A stretch of DNA of 64,000 nucleotides from Cryptomeria japonica (lineage: Eukaryota; Streptophyta; Pinopsida; Cupressales; Cupressaceae), in contig NC_081410.1 in the NCBI RefSeq assembly GCF_030272615.1, forward strand, positions 258,215,533-258,279,532. Reading direction: 5' to 3'. Below, in pieces: positions 12,193 through 23,560 of the stretch. The notes below the pieces were generated by a model. It made no database searches and had not been told where the DNA came from. It saw only the letters and a program-made list of their open reading frames with translations. Numbering within the stretch: position 1 is the first letter of the stretch; each line of letters starts with the position of its first letter. The translations under genes and the position numbers were made by a program.

Positions 12193-13690
12193 TGCCTAAG
12201 GTAGTAAGCAAGGATGGCACAAGTGTGGGTAAAGTCTGCCATCCCAAAGAGGAGATGGCAAGACATTGGCAAAGTCCGCCCTTGCACATGCCAATACCAA
12301 TGCAAAGTCTGCCATGGCACAAAAGGGATGAATTCTGCCCCAAGCAATGGCCAGCACACTATGAAGTCCAACCAGCTAGTATGTTTGCCTTGGAGAGATA
12401 AGGTAGATCTCAAGTCCGCCCTAGAGCAAAAGTAATATCCAAACCATGTCAAAGTTCGCCAAGGAGGTAAGAAGGGATGGCCAAACATCAGCAAAGTCCG
12501 CCAAGATGGATGACAAACAAGTCTTGAAGTCCACCCTATACATGGCACATGAAGGGTGAAGTCCGCCCAAGGGGAAGTCGGAAGTGTCCAACATGATGCA
12601 AACTCCACCCTAGCATGTGAAGATGGCTAGACAAGCCTAAAGTCCGCCTAGGAAAAGTTGAAGGTGGCAAGATAAGAATTGCACAAGGTTTTGCATGGCA
12701 AAAAGAAGGTAAAGTCCACCCTGCCCAAGTTGGGAAGTCTAAACAAGATGAAAGTCCACCATGGCATAGATAAAGGTGGCTTGAAAACTTTGAAGTTCGT
12801 CCAAGCAAAATTGGCATGAAGATGATCAAAATTCGCCATGAGAAGAGGAAAATGGCTAGAGAACAAATTATTTTGACAAGAAGCACATAAAGTCCACCAT
12901 TGAAAGGTCGATCAAGATTGAAGGGGTTGGAAAAATAAAGTTCAAAAACTTAGAATATTTTTATATTTTTCCAAACAAATAATTATTTTCAAAGTGAAAA
13001 ATTCAATTTTACACACTTTGAATTTTTTTGGAATTTGAGAGAAGAATCAAGAAGCTTCTATGCCAACTCGCCCATAAAAATGATTGAGTTTCCATTCTGA
13101 AAAAAATATAACAAGACTAAGTTCAATGAACCTAAGGAAAAACAAAAAAAAATAGAAAAACAAAAAACATGAAGCTTCCTAAAAATCAAACTTCTCAACT
13201 CTATATCAACTCAACCTGTCACTTCAAATTCATTATCAAGTTTGAAGGCTGAAAGTTTGATTGCAAAGGGTGAAAGATGGATTTTTGAGAAGGAATTTTT
13301 GAAGAAAGAGAAAATTTTCGAAGTGGAAGGCAGAGAATAAGTAAATTTTTTTAAGTGGAGGACATAATTCCCAGAGAATAAAGGGCTTTTTCTGAGTTAA
13401 AGACTAAATTTTCAGAATTAAAGGCAAATTTTCACCAAAATCAGTCAAAAGTAAATTCCAGAAGTTCAAAAATTCATGTTTTTGACTGATTTCTTTTGTC
13501 TTTATCATTTATTTCTTGAAATCTGCCAAGTACTTAGCCAAATTCGTCCATTTTCAGTCTGATTTTTCACAGAATTTTAGCTTTTTGACAGACTGAAAGT
13601 GAAATTCTGAGATAAAACGTTCAAAATTAGAGTTAACGCTTTAAAATGTTCTCAAAATAATGTTAAATTTTTCATGTTTGTTGCAGATTG
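12193..13690 (+). repeat. Leader of plus-strand solo LTR with AAGTCCGCC repeats
   Basis: From 12193 to about 12900 the motif AAGTCCGCC (variants AAGTCTGCC, AAGTCCACC, AAGTTCGCC) recurs about every 45-60 bp, often followed by CATGGCA or AAGG. The array begins left of the inserted minus-strand LTR, at about 4540-4724, which shows that the two pieces were once continuous. From 12900 to 13690 the sequence is A-rich without repeats, ending in TTTGTTGCAG, a plausible acceptor just before the ORF start. No gene is seen in the leader. Confidence 0.65.
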
Positions 13691-16600
13691 ATGACAACCA
13701 AAGGAGCTCTTTCACAAAAGGCCCAGATGAAGTTTGCCAGTAAAGGGTTGCAGCCGGAGACAAAGATCAATTCTAAATGGAAAAATGTCACAGACACCAA
13801 GCTCAAGCATGTAGACTTCAAGGATTTCAGAAAGAGAATGTATGGGTTAGATGGATTATTGCCAACACCTATCACTCGCCGGATGATGAGAAATGGCATT
13901 GTCTAAGTAGCTGGATTTCCACCAGCTATGGAATCGAATGTGCCATACACTACAATACCCAAGAAAGAGAAATTGTAGTGCTAGATGGAAGTCTTGGCTC
14001 ATCTTGGAGAACTAGCCATTCAGGAAGCATTCGGGATTCCAAGCTACAACAAGACTTCGTATAAAACCAAGGAGCAAACTAGAAGGCTTTATGAAGATCA
14101 GCCTGCACTTTGTGCAACCAATGTTAATAAGTCATGGCTAGAGAAACCGAGGCCCAGTCTGCAGAAGGTGCCAAAGAAATTATTCTACACTGACTTCAAA
14201 GAAGACTATGGCGATCTCATTTTACTGTTGAATAGAATAATGGGCAGCCCTTAGGGTGCACCATTGGAAACTTGGATGTATTATTTTATTGATGAGATCA
14301 CCTTAGGAGTAAAAATGTTCAATTGGGTTCAAATAATCCGCGACAACCTAGATGAATAGCTAAAGAATTTGGAAAGGACGAAGTCTTTTTACATGAGCTC
14401 CTACATAGTCTACCTACTGGCAAGAAACTGGAGATACACTGGATTGATTTGCAGAGGCGTGGTAGGCAATGGTGAAAATGAGTTTAAGTCCTATGACTGT
14501 TATCCACAGCTGCAGCTGAGCGAGAAGGCCCACTTTAGGCAGGTAAATGATGCATTCCTGATGTATATCACTAGAACATTGCAAGGAGGAACCCATCAGA
14601 GGCTCACTCCAGAAGCCAAAAGTTTAATAAGCAAGTATGGATCCTAGTTTATCCAGTTTCCAAGATTCACATACATAAGAGTCCAGGGGTTTACCGAATG
14701 TCCTTATTGGCTTCCGATTTATCCCACCAATAGAATGGTCTTGCTTGAAGTCCTTAGGCAGCTGGAAACATATCATGGCTTCCAAAGAACCAAGCAGAAA
14801 GCAACAATTTCCTTTCCATTTTTCATTGGGAATATGCTAAAGTCTTGTCCAACAATATAGGCAGTTGAGAGTGCCAGGTTGGAGATGCAGTGGTATCCAT
14901 TCACATTCTACCGATCTTGGGCTGATTTTGATCCTTATAACCACATTGGATTAGTGAATGGAGAAAAGTAGAGACACAGGATTGACTTAGAAGATTTTTG
15001 GGCAAATGCTGCAGATGAGTTTGAAGTTCGGAAAAGATTTTGGTCCAGACTACCAGTAAGATTGATCATAACAATCGAGCTCTTCCGAGTGCCTGATCAA
15101 TTGGAAGACGATGGAGAATACACTTGGCTGCGCTTTGATGAAAATTGGCCTCTTTCTCCTGTGAAGTGTTCAAAACCGGAACTCGTTGATTTAACCACCT
15201 TGATGCGGCCAGTTGTCAAATATTCGCAATGGTGGGTTGACTAGCAGGTCCTAGGGTTGAAGCGAAGAGGTGTGACTCTCACATAAAACCTGATGGGTGC
15301 CATGGAATCATACTCTTCCAATGAAGAAAGTGCCAGGCTAGTTGAAAGCATCAATTCAAGAAAAAGGAAAGAAGCAGTTGATAACCCTTCAAGGTCAAAA
15401 GGGAAGGAAGTTGTGAATGAGAAACTTGCTCAAAAGAAGCAAAGGTCAGAGCCACTCCATTTTGCTACATCTAAGAATTTGGATAGCCTAATGATTATTG
15501 AGGATCAACCACTTGATGAAATAAGAATTCCTTCTCCAATCCATGAGGGAAATGTGATGACAGTCCAGCAGGAGGATGAAGAACCTCCATCTCCTACAGG
15601 CACAGAGATATTGCAATCAGATAATGAAATGGATATTCTGGGCGTGAATTTTAGAAGGGAATGATTTCCGCTCTTCAAGGAGGTCAGAATATTCCATGTG
15701 AAGAGAGTAATCAGGAGGAGGAGGGCATTGAGCAGCCTACTATTCCTGATTGGTTGAAAAAAAGATTGAAGATAAAAGTACCTTTGGAAGTAGTCCAAGA
15801 AGAGGACGACAGCCAATTTCTTGGCTAGGTTGGGGAAGGTTGCTGCAAAGAAGCATGCCAGGAAGTTTTCCACAATCCAGAGAGATGGGACAGGTTGTCG
15901 TACAATTCAGATTTCTGTACCCAAAGTGGACAAGCTGAAAGAAGATATAACTCATCACAAGTGTGAAATTACCACTTTTGACTTGAGACCAACTACCAAA
16001 GGTTAAGAGGTTGAAGACTTAGACAATTTAGTCGCTTCCAGGAAGGCAAGAATAGACAAAGAGGTAAGAAAGAAGAGAGAATGCAAAAAGGAAATTGAGT
16101 GCCTAAAGGAATACATTCAACACTTGACCAAACCACTTAACCAAGGCGATGCAACAATTCCTCTACTTTTGAATCCTTCGCAAGGAGCAACTGAAAATCT
16201 TAAGGAAGGAAAGCTGACAGCCAGAGAAGCTAAAGAGTGGATGGCTAGCAAAAAAGAAGAAGCAACCACATTCATGGATAAATTGATGTTGATATATGGA
16301 GTCTGGACAAACCTCCTTCTTGCTTTCCAAACTTGCAAACATGGCAGAAGCATGGGCCGACCTCCAAGATATTCAGGACAGAGTTATCCCATGCCTTAGA
16401 GTGTTGAAAGGCATGCCTAAACAGGAACTAATTGATGGAAAAATAATTGCAGTAGGGGCCTCATATGACTTCAATGCATGGCATTGGGCATTGGTTGCAC
16501 GCAACAAAGTCCTGGAGAAGGTAAAGGCTGAAAATGTGTGTAATGTCCCCACTTTGAAATAAAATTCAATAATAAATGATAATAATAAAATTAAAATATT

Positions 16601-18007
16601 TAAAATTAAATTAAAATATAAAATAAAATAATTAAATATAATTAAATATGATTAATTAAAAATTAATTAAGTTAATGAAAAGTCAAAAGAAATGAAAGGA
16701 AAGGTTGTGACTCCCTCAACAATGACATATAAAAGGGAGAAGAGAACCTCATTTGAGAGGGGGAATAATTTGGAAATGAGAAGTGCAGATCTGATTTAAA
16801 TGATAAGTGCAGATCTGATTATGAGAGGTTGTGTCCCTTTCAAAGGGCAGAAATAATGAAGAGTTGCACTCTATCAAAGGGAATGGTGAAAGGGTGTGTC
16901 TCTTGCCAAAGGGCATACATGATGAAGAGGTGTGACCTCTCCCTCACATTGAGAGATATAAAGGAAAGGAATCAAAAGCATCTAGTAAGAGCACCATGGA
17001 TCAGATAAGATCAGAACTGTTATTAAGTTACAGGCTGTAACATCCTTGTTCTTGGTGGTATGCATGGAGATGTGTTTAATAAGTATCCTTAATATTAAAT
17101 ATATGAAGCCCAATAATGTTCTTATGCAGAATTAATAGTAATACTAATATGGACTGCAATATGTATGATAGTCATACTTAATTTCATATACGTATTCATA
17201 ATACATAAGAAATATATATACTTATAGTCTAAATCATGTTATTACTTTCCGTATTTAAGAAGATGGGATTGAGATGTTCCAAAGAGGGGCAGTCTAAATC
17301 CAAGCAATAGGTGAAGTCCCAAGATAGGGTGGCGATCAGCGACCAATAAGCCTTGAGGGTATAGACCCAAGATAGGTAAGGGCTTGGATCTGTAAACTTT
17401 GAGGGAACCTATTGTAGTTGGTCTCTAAGCGCTTTGGTAACATATGTAAACCCTTCTCCCTTAAAACTGAAGTAGTAGCAGGGTTTGATATCTATATTAA
17501 GAACTATGAATAATGAAATTAATCAACTAATGAGGAAAATAGACAAGCACTTGTTAATAACTTATTGAAGAAAATCTATCAATTTTAGTATATTTAAATA
17601 GATCAGGTAGGGGACATTACAGTGTGAAGTCCGAGGATCGGATTAAAGAAATACAGAGTAAAATTTTCATTGTAACTGTTGATTTGCTAGAAAAGGAGAC
17701 CATCGGAGAAGGTGATATGTGGCTGGAAAATCTCAAGCGTAGAACTCAGGAAATTTTCTTCACCATCACAGGATCAGTCCTGAAGCAAAATTTGACCAAG
17801 GCATCAGAATTCTTGTCCATCCGAGATGCCTTCCAGAAGAAAAAACTGGAATGGGAGATTACTTTTGCCACTTGTGCAGATGACTTGGATGGATGGGAAT
17901 ATAGGATCAATATGCTGCCACATGTCACTATGGAAGAGGTCGGCTTGATTGTGTCCAGATTCATTGAACACACTGTTGCACGCGAGGATAAGGATGTGCC
18001 TTCCTAA
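13691..18007 (+). pseudogene. Broken LTR-resident ORF, distant homologue of the 1,210-aa protein
   Basis: The frame starts at the ATG at 13691, five bases after a TTGCAG acceptor. It aligns over its length with the 1,210-aa protein of element A but is far more diverged: shared blocks include KHVDFKDFRKR, YDCYPQL, VNDAFLMYITR, IQFPRFTYIR and a GVVGNG block. Numerous stops (13904, 14252, 14644 and others) and frameshifts break it. A solo LTR (16539-17621) interrupts it between an AENV-like and a KSEDRIKE segment, so the last part is 17624-18007. The middle (about 15290-15660) is acidic and Ser/Pro-rich with basic clusters, as in the intact protein. Function unknown. Confidence 0.8.
16539..17621 (+). 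mobile_element. Solo LTR with TGTAATGTCCCC/GGGGACATTACA ends
   Basis: The ends TGTAATGTCCCC and GGGGACATTACA form a 12-bp inverted repeat around 1,083 bp without coding capacity. Flanks ATGTG and GTGTG (16534-16538, 17622-17626) fit a 5-bp duplication with one change. The broken ORF of the surrounding LTR resumes in register after it. A TATAAAGG box lies at about 16957. The first bases resemble the LTR start of element B (TGTAATGTCCCCACTTT), but the rest does not, so it is a related but separate family. Confidence 0.8.
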
Positions 18008-18101
18008 GAAATGGCTATTCATGCCACTTGTCTAGCATGCATTGGTTTCTAGTGTTATTTTGGGAAACTCTACTTAGGGTTGTGTTGTCTTAATCTCAGC
18101 C

Positions 18102-18743
18102 TCAGATACCGGTTCTCCCCTATTTTGGCTGGGTCCTGGTCCTGGTCCGGTTCGCTCTGGGTCCCACCCGGGTCCTGCCCAGGCGGCTGGGTTCCCTGTG
18201 GGTCCTGCCATGCAGGACCCACAGGGAACCCAGCCGCCTGGGCAGGACCCGGGTGGGACCCAGGGCGAACCCCGGAGGACCCGGGTGAACCCAGGAGGAC
18301 CCGGGTGAACCCAGGAGGACCCGGGTGAACCCAAGCCCGTGGGTTCCCAAAAACGGGGCCCACGGGTTAGCAAGCATTTAAAAACAATAAAAAAACAATA
18401 TTTTTAATCATATTCATAATTTGCAAAAAAGATAATATTCAAGTTTCAAGTTTCAAAATGTGAAAATGTCATGACACAATAAAGTATAAAGTTAAACATT
18501 CAAATTACAAGCCATCTATGGGATTTAAATTCCATATTCATCTTCATCTGAAGCATCCAACCCAAGCCATTAATTCAGAATATTTATTGGCATTGGCAAT
18601 TATGGATTTATGATTTATTGATTTATGATTTATCTGTTATCATCTATGTATCATTGTATGGGAAAGTTACATTGTATGTTTGATGTTTCATATTTGTATG
18701 TTTGAACTGTGAACATATATAATTTTGATGTTTGAAGTTTGAA

Positions 18744-18775
<32 letters not shown>

Positions 18776-18905
18776 TAAAATATATATATATATGTACGGA
18801 CGAACCCGTACCCGTACCCGTACCCAAATTTTATTTTTTTTTGCCGAATCCGCGAACCCGTACCCGAATCCGAACCCGAATCCGAACCGGAACCGGTAAC
18901 TTAGA
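18102..18905. mobile_element. hAT-like non-autonomous element with a 59-bp GC-rich hairpin
   Basis: It is flanked by the perfect 8-bp direct repeat TCTCAGCC (18094-18101, 18906-18913), the size typical of hAT insertions. Ends are inverted: ATACCGGTTC near the left end and GAACCGGTAACTTAGA on the right. Inside are a near-perfect palindrome with 59-bp arms (18150-18208 and 18212-18270, one mismatch, 3-bp spacer), a 22-bp tandem repeat containing GACCCGGGTGAACC (about 18275-18335), an AT microsatellite (about 18745-18792) and CCCGTA repeats. No transposase. It interrupts the tail of the plus-strand solo LTR. Confidence 0.75.
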
Positions 18906-18913
18906 TCTCAGCC

Positions 18914-19788
18914 GTTGATCTTAGATCGATCTCGGCCTTTCATTCATTTTTCAGAACTCTATTAAAACTCTCATTCTCTCATTTCATTTTGTTGTGGAGA
19001 GATTTATGAAATTGTTGTTCAAAGCTACTTGAATAATAAAAAGTTCATTTGCAGATTTTTCTTTGAAGTCTTATTGTTATTAAGTGATTGCATGGTTGCA
19101 TATCTTTCTTCAACAATAGAATATTTTTGCTTAGAGTAAATTTGATTTCAAAGTTGTTAGATGAATGAAGGATTTGATAGTTTAGATTGGTGAAACTCTT
19201 TCTCATACTTTCTTTGGATGGATGATTTTCGTTCAATGTGTAAAGTTAGCCTGAGCTTATGATGTGGATGCTTTAACTTCTGCTTTGAGTAAATATTGTT
19301 CAATTGATGGTATTATTCATAAGTATGAAAATCTTGATCACAACTTTAGAAGATTGCACCTTCTTTGTGTAGTTGTCCTGGTGTGGCGAAACAAAGTGTC
19401 GTTATTGGTTTCACCCAGTCTATACCGTCTCTTGAGTTCATAGGAGTAGCATAGAACTTCTGAACCCTTCATCCTTTTTATCCTTTTTTTGAGGTCCAAA
19501 TCTGAAAATCCAAAAAAACAAAAAAAGAGAGAGCAATTATTGTTAAATCCATCTAAGTCCTAACTTGTGAATGATATCTGTTGAGCATAAGTCCCCCTTG
19601 TATTTCAACATACATAACCAAGGAAGCTATCCAACATAAAGTTGCCCGTTCGCACATATAGACCTTGGAGTCGCCGTGTGGTCTTTCTTTGCAATCTTGG
19701 CACACGTAGTGATTTTGTTCAGGAGAGGGTAGAGTATCCTTGGATATTTTACTCTAATGTTCGGTATATGATAAAACGTACACCAACA
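18914..19788 (+). promoter_or_regulatory. Promoter-containing tail of plus-strand solo LTR
   Basis: Blocks match the tail of the intact LTR in order: CATTCATTTTT followed by a TATA-like CTATTAAAAC (18959-18968), a block rich in GAAATTGTTG, a GTCCCCCTTGTAT block near 19590 and an end in ACACCAACA (19788). No coding region is seen. Function as a promoter is inferred only from position and conservation. Confidence 0.45.
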
Positions 19789-19793
19789 AGTCC

Positions 19794-20629
19794 TCACACC
19801 ATCATGCTGAGTTGGGTTGACCTGCCATAAGTGCTCCAAAATGCCTCAAATATGCTTCATTAGTAGGCGTTGGAATGCAAAATAGAACCCAGCCTACAAA
19901 GAAAAGGTAAACATCACCTTATGATTGATATTTGAGTGCATAAAAACCCTTGACCTATTCCTTATTTCACACACCCAGCCTGGTATAGCAAAGGAGGCCA
20001 GCAAAGAGGCTATCAACCTCTCCAATACACTAGATATTCCATTTCCTAGCAATAAGTATCATTCTTCAAACCATTGCATCCACATTTCTTTCTTGGCAAC
20101 TCTTTCAATTCTTCCAAACATTCAAATAATTTGTCTTGATTGCAAGAATTCACAAATTAAATCTTCAATCATTGAATCCCTATATGAAACCCATGTGATT
20201 CGACCTACAACAAACTAGGGTAGTTCTTTCACTACCAAAACCAATTCCCTTAGGATTTTCATCCTAGGGTTTGCTCCAACAAGAAGCTCAAACTCCACAA
20301 AAGAGAAAAACAAAACAAACATGTCCACTTAAGCTCAAAAACCCTCTTTTTATATTTTCTCATAGAACATTCCAGAAGGGACATTTTAATTTTCCACTTA
20401 AAATATTTTATAAAAGCATCTTTATAAAGTGACATTTAATATTTCCCCTTTAGTTCACTTAAGTTACTTTATAAAATTAATTAAAGTCAAGTCATCCATA
20501 AAATTTGCTTTATTGGACAACTTTATTCAATTAATGAATTAATTCCTTGATATAACCCAAAATTAGCATACAAAAATTAAATAGGCTAAATAGGTCATTT
20601 CTGGCTACTCCATGGAAGGGGACATTACA
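19794..20629 (-). mobile_element. Probable minus-strand LTR fragment
   Basis: Read on the minus strand the segment starts TGTAATGTCCCCTTCC at 20629, a start shared with other LTRs in the window, and has a TATA-like ATATAAAAAGAGGG about 280 bp in (near 20350). Its other end was not found; it may continue beyond the plus-strand solo LTR at 3933-3972. The reading frame at 19925-20218 has no recognisable similarity and is probably chance. Confidence 0.4.
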
Positions 20630-20830
20630 TTTGTTTATAAAGAACCAAAAAAAATGAAGTCTAGGATCATGCCTATGCTCACCAAAGATGGTATTTTGTA
20701 ATTAGCTATTCTCAATTGGAATTACTTTTTGTCCACATGTTGACAAAGTTTACAATCATTACCACAACATTCATTTGGATAATTGTTTCATCACAACCAT
20801 ATTGAGAAAAATGTAAAATCCCTAAAATAC

Positions 20831-21365
20831 TTAAGTTATCGGGTTCGCCTGTCTAGAGCCCCTAACACGGACCGGGTCTGCGTGGGTCCTGGTTCGTGTT
20901 GGGTTCTTGATTGGTTCGAACATGGTTCACCCCAGGGGCCTTGGGTTCCCTATGGCTTCGTGAATCCATAGGGAACCTAAGGCCCCTGGGGTGAACCTTG
21001 TATGGATCCGAGCGAACCCAGGTTCACCGGATGGGTTAGGTCACTTAAGTTACTTTTAAAGTTTAAACATTAAAAAAATAATTTTTTTTGCCTTTTTAAA
21101 GCAAAAAATCCTAATTCGCCCGTTAAAATTCTGAAATATCAATTGAATTGGCATTTGGCATTGATTAACGATGAAGTAGCATACTATTAAATGTATTTAG
21201 ATTTGTAATTTTGTATATTTCTTTTATTTTTTGCATATAATATGTATATATATATATACGGATGAACCCGACCCACAAACCTAAAAGGCAAAAATTTTTT
21301 TGCCCGAACCCACGAACTGGGTTTGTGTCCTCGAACGTACTCCCACACCCAAACTGGTAACTTAG
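20831..21365. mobile_element. hAT-like non-autonomous element, second copy
   Basis: It is flanked by TAAAATAC (20823-20830) and TAAAATAT (21366-21373), an 8-bp duplication with one change. Ends TTAAGTTATCGGG and CTGGTAACTTAG form an inverted repeat like that of the copy at 18102-18905. It also has a GC-rich hairpin (arms 20924-20955 and 20966-20997, one mismatch, 10-bp loop) built of related GGTTC and CCTGG motifs, then an AT-rich part with an AT repeat near 21245 and a CGGATGAACCCG block. Shorter than the first copy and without coding capacity. Confidence 0.7.
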
Positions 21366-21373
21366 TAAAATAT

Positions 21374-22358
21374 AAATTTGGTAGTGCACTTTGGGACATT
21401 TCTTTTCTACTTTCTTCATAGTGCCATTTTTATGAGTAATATGGTGTATATTATTGTCTTTTATGTACAATGTTTCTTGTATATGAAATATTGAGTTGAA
21501 ACATAGTTATCCTTGCATATTGATTGCTTACTTGATGATATCATTCTCCTGTGAAGTACCTTAACAGGCTGACCATGGACTCCTTAAATCAAGGAATCAA
21601 ACACGACCTGTTAAATGAAGGGGATAGAAACTTGACTATCAAAATAAGGTGCAGTTATATTGATTAAAAGGTCCTCAACTTGATGTATGGTGAACAGTAG
21701 TTGTGGGACCTGCTGACACCTTGCTTCTGGAAGGCATTGCCTGATCGTGTGTCAGATCCTAAATTTTTTACAACCCACTTATGCCTTTCTGAATTTAAAT
21801 TAAAGTGAACCATGAACTCATGCCAAAGGCATGAATATATGGTCACAATAACAAATGAAGCAGCCCCATCTAATATATGCTACAACTACATATCAATGCA
21901 CAAATAATACCATATACAACAGATGTGAGAAAATACAAACAATAGGACTTCAATTTATTATTTCTAAATGAATATCTAAAAGAGGATCAATTCACCACTG
22001 GAACACAGGATATGCATGAAAGCTATATTTCAGATATATGATTTAGAGAGACTATTCAATTCATTTTATTTCTGTGATTTACAAGTCAGAGGCAGTTGGT
22101 AGATGTTGCACTGCATTGATAACTACCTCAGCCAACTATTAGATTATTTTGACAATTGCCTACGCTGATGTCCTAGCCACATTTAAAAGGGCTTCCCAAG
22201 TATCAGATAATGGATGTGATCCAACCACTTAATCTTTGTTTATGATTTAATAAACTATAAGTCACACATGCTTATATGGATACACACAATGTTTAGACAT
22301 GCAAAGAAACCTGATCTCCACAATAAATCTAATGAGTGATTTATAGACAATGTAGTAC
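21374..22358 (-). other. Intron of the lycopene-cyclase-like gene (partial)
   Basis: AT-rich sequence downstream (minus strand) of the exon at 22359-22443, starting with the donor GTACTAC. I looked for the next expected exon, which would continue the LSTG segment, and did not find it here. The intron therefore extends at least to the inserted elements on the left, or the gene is broken. No other gene is seen. Confidence 0.5.
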
Positions 22359-22443
22359 CAGTTGATAATCTGCCGAGGTGACGTGAAATGCTTCCAAATC
22401 CACCAAAAGAAATAGGAGATTGTATTCCACTAGCATCACCAAC
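22359..22443 (-). CDS. Exon of FAD/NAD(P)-binding, lycopene-cyclase-like oxidoreductase (partial gene)
   Basis: On the minus strand an 85-bp segment lies between a strong acceptor (pyrimidine tract then CTACTACAG) and a GT donor. It translates to VGDASGIQSP followed by ISFGGFGSISRHLGRLSTG. I recognise this from memory as the conserved core of a plastid-predicted plant family annotated as lycopene beta/epsilon cyclase-like FAD/NAD(P)-binding oxidoreductases (Arabidopsis At2g32640 type), where VGDAxG is part of the FAD-binding signature. The enzyme's substrate is not known to me. The preceding exon is at 58999-59032, so the intervening intron is 36,555 bp, nearly all of it element C and its insertions. 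It is the best-supported host coding sequence in the window. Confidence 0.85.
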
Positions 22444-23560
22444 CTGTAGTAGAAAAAGAAAAACAAGTAATTCAAGCAAAAAACATTGTTGAAGGTATCT
22501 AAAGAGGTGGCCAAGAAATGTACAAATAACTAATAAGTAATGTTTTCTGTGGATCTTTCTAAAGGATAATAGAATTTTATTGCTGGAGAGTCATTTTTTA
22601 CAATATATGCAAACCATTAGAAGTGAAACATTTCTTCCACCTCAAGAATTGCGTCTCACATCTAAAACATGAAGATTAATCAATAGTAGGAGAGTTAACT
22701 GGATATCCAAAAACATATACAGGGATATTTTCAAACAAAGCTACAGTCCTAACAGCTGAAGTTACAACCAAACATTCTGACAGAATCTCAAATGACCAAT
22801 GTTGCCAAAATTGTGTACAACTATCCTGCAAGGATCCCATAAAGATTTTTAACAAATGACAACAAAAATGAGAAAATAGGTAATATTTTCCCCAAAAAGA
22901 AGGATGATACTTTTTTATGAAATAGAAAGATGATATTATTTTATAAAAGTGGGGAAAGGATTGGCAAAAAATTAACAGAAAATGGTGAGGTTACAAATAA
23001 AATGGAATATTCTAAACGGTCTTTTCAAAAATAATAAAATAGAACCAAAATTGCATTTAATTGACAATTTTGGTAAAAGTAAATAGCAGATCCATTTTGG
23101 TGAAGAGCAAATACTGATATGTGATACTTACTACCTGGTAGTTTGTAAGAGAATGTTGGATGATAAATCAGATTGAAATTTCAGCGCCACTTATAAAAGG
23201 ACAGGGAAATTATGTTTCATTTAGAATCTAGCAAAAACATTGTAGAAATTCAAAAAAGCCTTTGTATTTTTGATATCAGGTTATACCAACTTAAATAACC
23301 AAGCTGGATACAATTGTTGGAGTGGCTACTCATAAATAACTTATAACCTGACAATATAATGATTGGCCTGATTGCATTATCTAATTACATAATAATTCAA
23401 CCATTACTATATACCATTAAACTGATAATTATATTATATATTTGGTGATTGCATAATATAACATTCTATGTTCATGGACTGTATAGAAACTAAACAGACA
23501 TACATTTACAAATATACAAGACTTTTTTTGATGGATAATATTTTCCCAAGCAATTGAAAA
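22444..23560 (-). other. Intron sequence next to element C insertion
   Basis: AT-rich sequence without ORFs. It is the 3' part of the intron between the two recognised exons and ends in a pyrimidine tract (22444-22467, minus strand). Without element C and one TSD copy the intron would be about 1.9 kb. Confidence 0.6.

Larger units (their letters stand above)
3973..19788 (+). mobile_element. Family-A solo LTR (plus strand), carrying three later insertions
   Basis: It starts TGTTGTGACC at 3973, aligning with the start of the intact family-A LTR (28544), and ends ACACCAACA at 19788. Flanks AGTCT (3968-3972) and AGTCC (19789-19793) fit a 5-bp target duplication with one change. Subtracting the inserted minus-strand solo LTR (4725-12192), the solo LTR at 16539-17621 and the hAT-like element at 18102-18905, each with its TSD, leaves about 6.44 kb, close to the 6,844 bp of the intact LTR. 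No internal gag-pol remains, so it is a solo LTR. In order it holds a repeat leader, a broken ORF (13691-18007) and a promoter-containing tail. Confidence 0.8.

Noticed and set aside
12107-12886. Minus-strand frames of 116-165 codons
   Set aside because: They run antisense through the AAGTCCGCC repeats and their Cys/Trp/Leu-rich periodic content comes from the repeat unit.
18070-18377. Overlapping Pro/Gly-rich frames on both strands
   Set aside because: They are produced by the GC-rich hairpin and tandem repeats of the hAT-like element.
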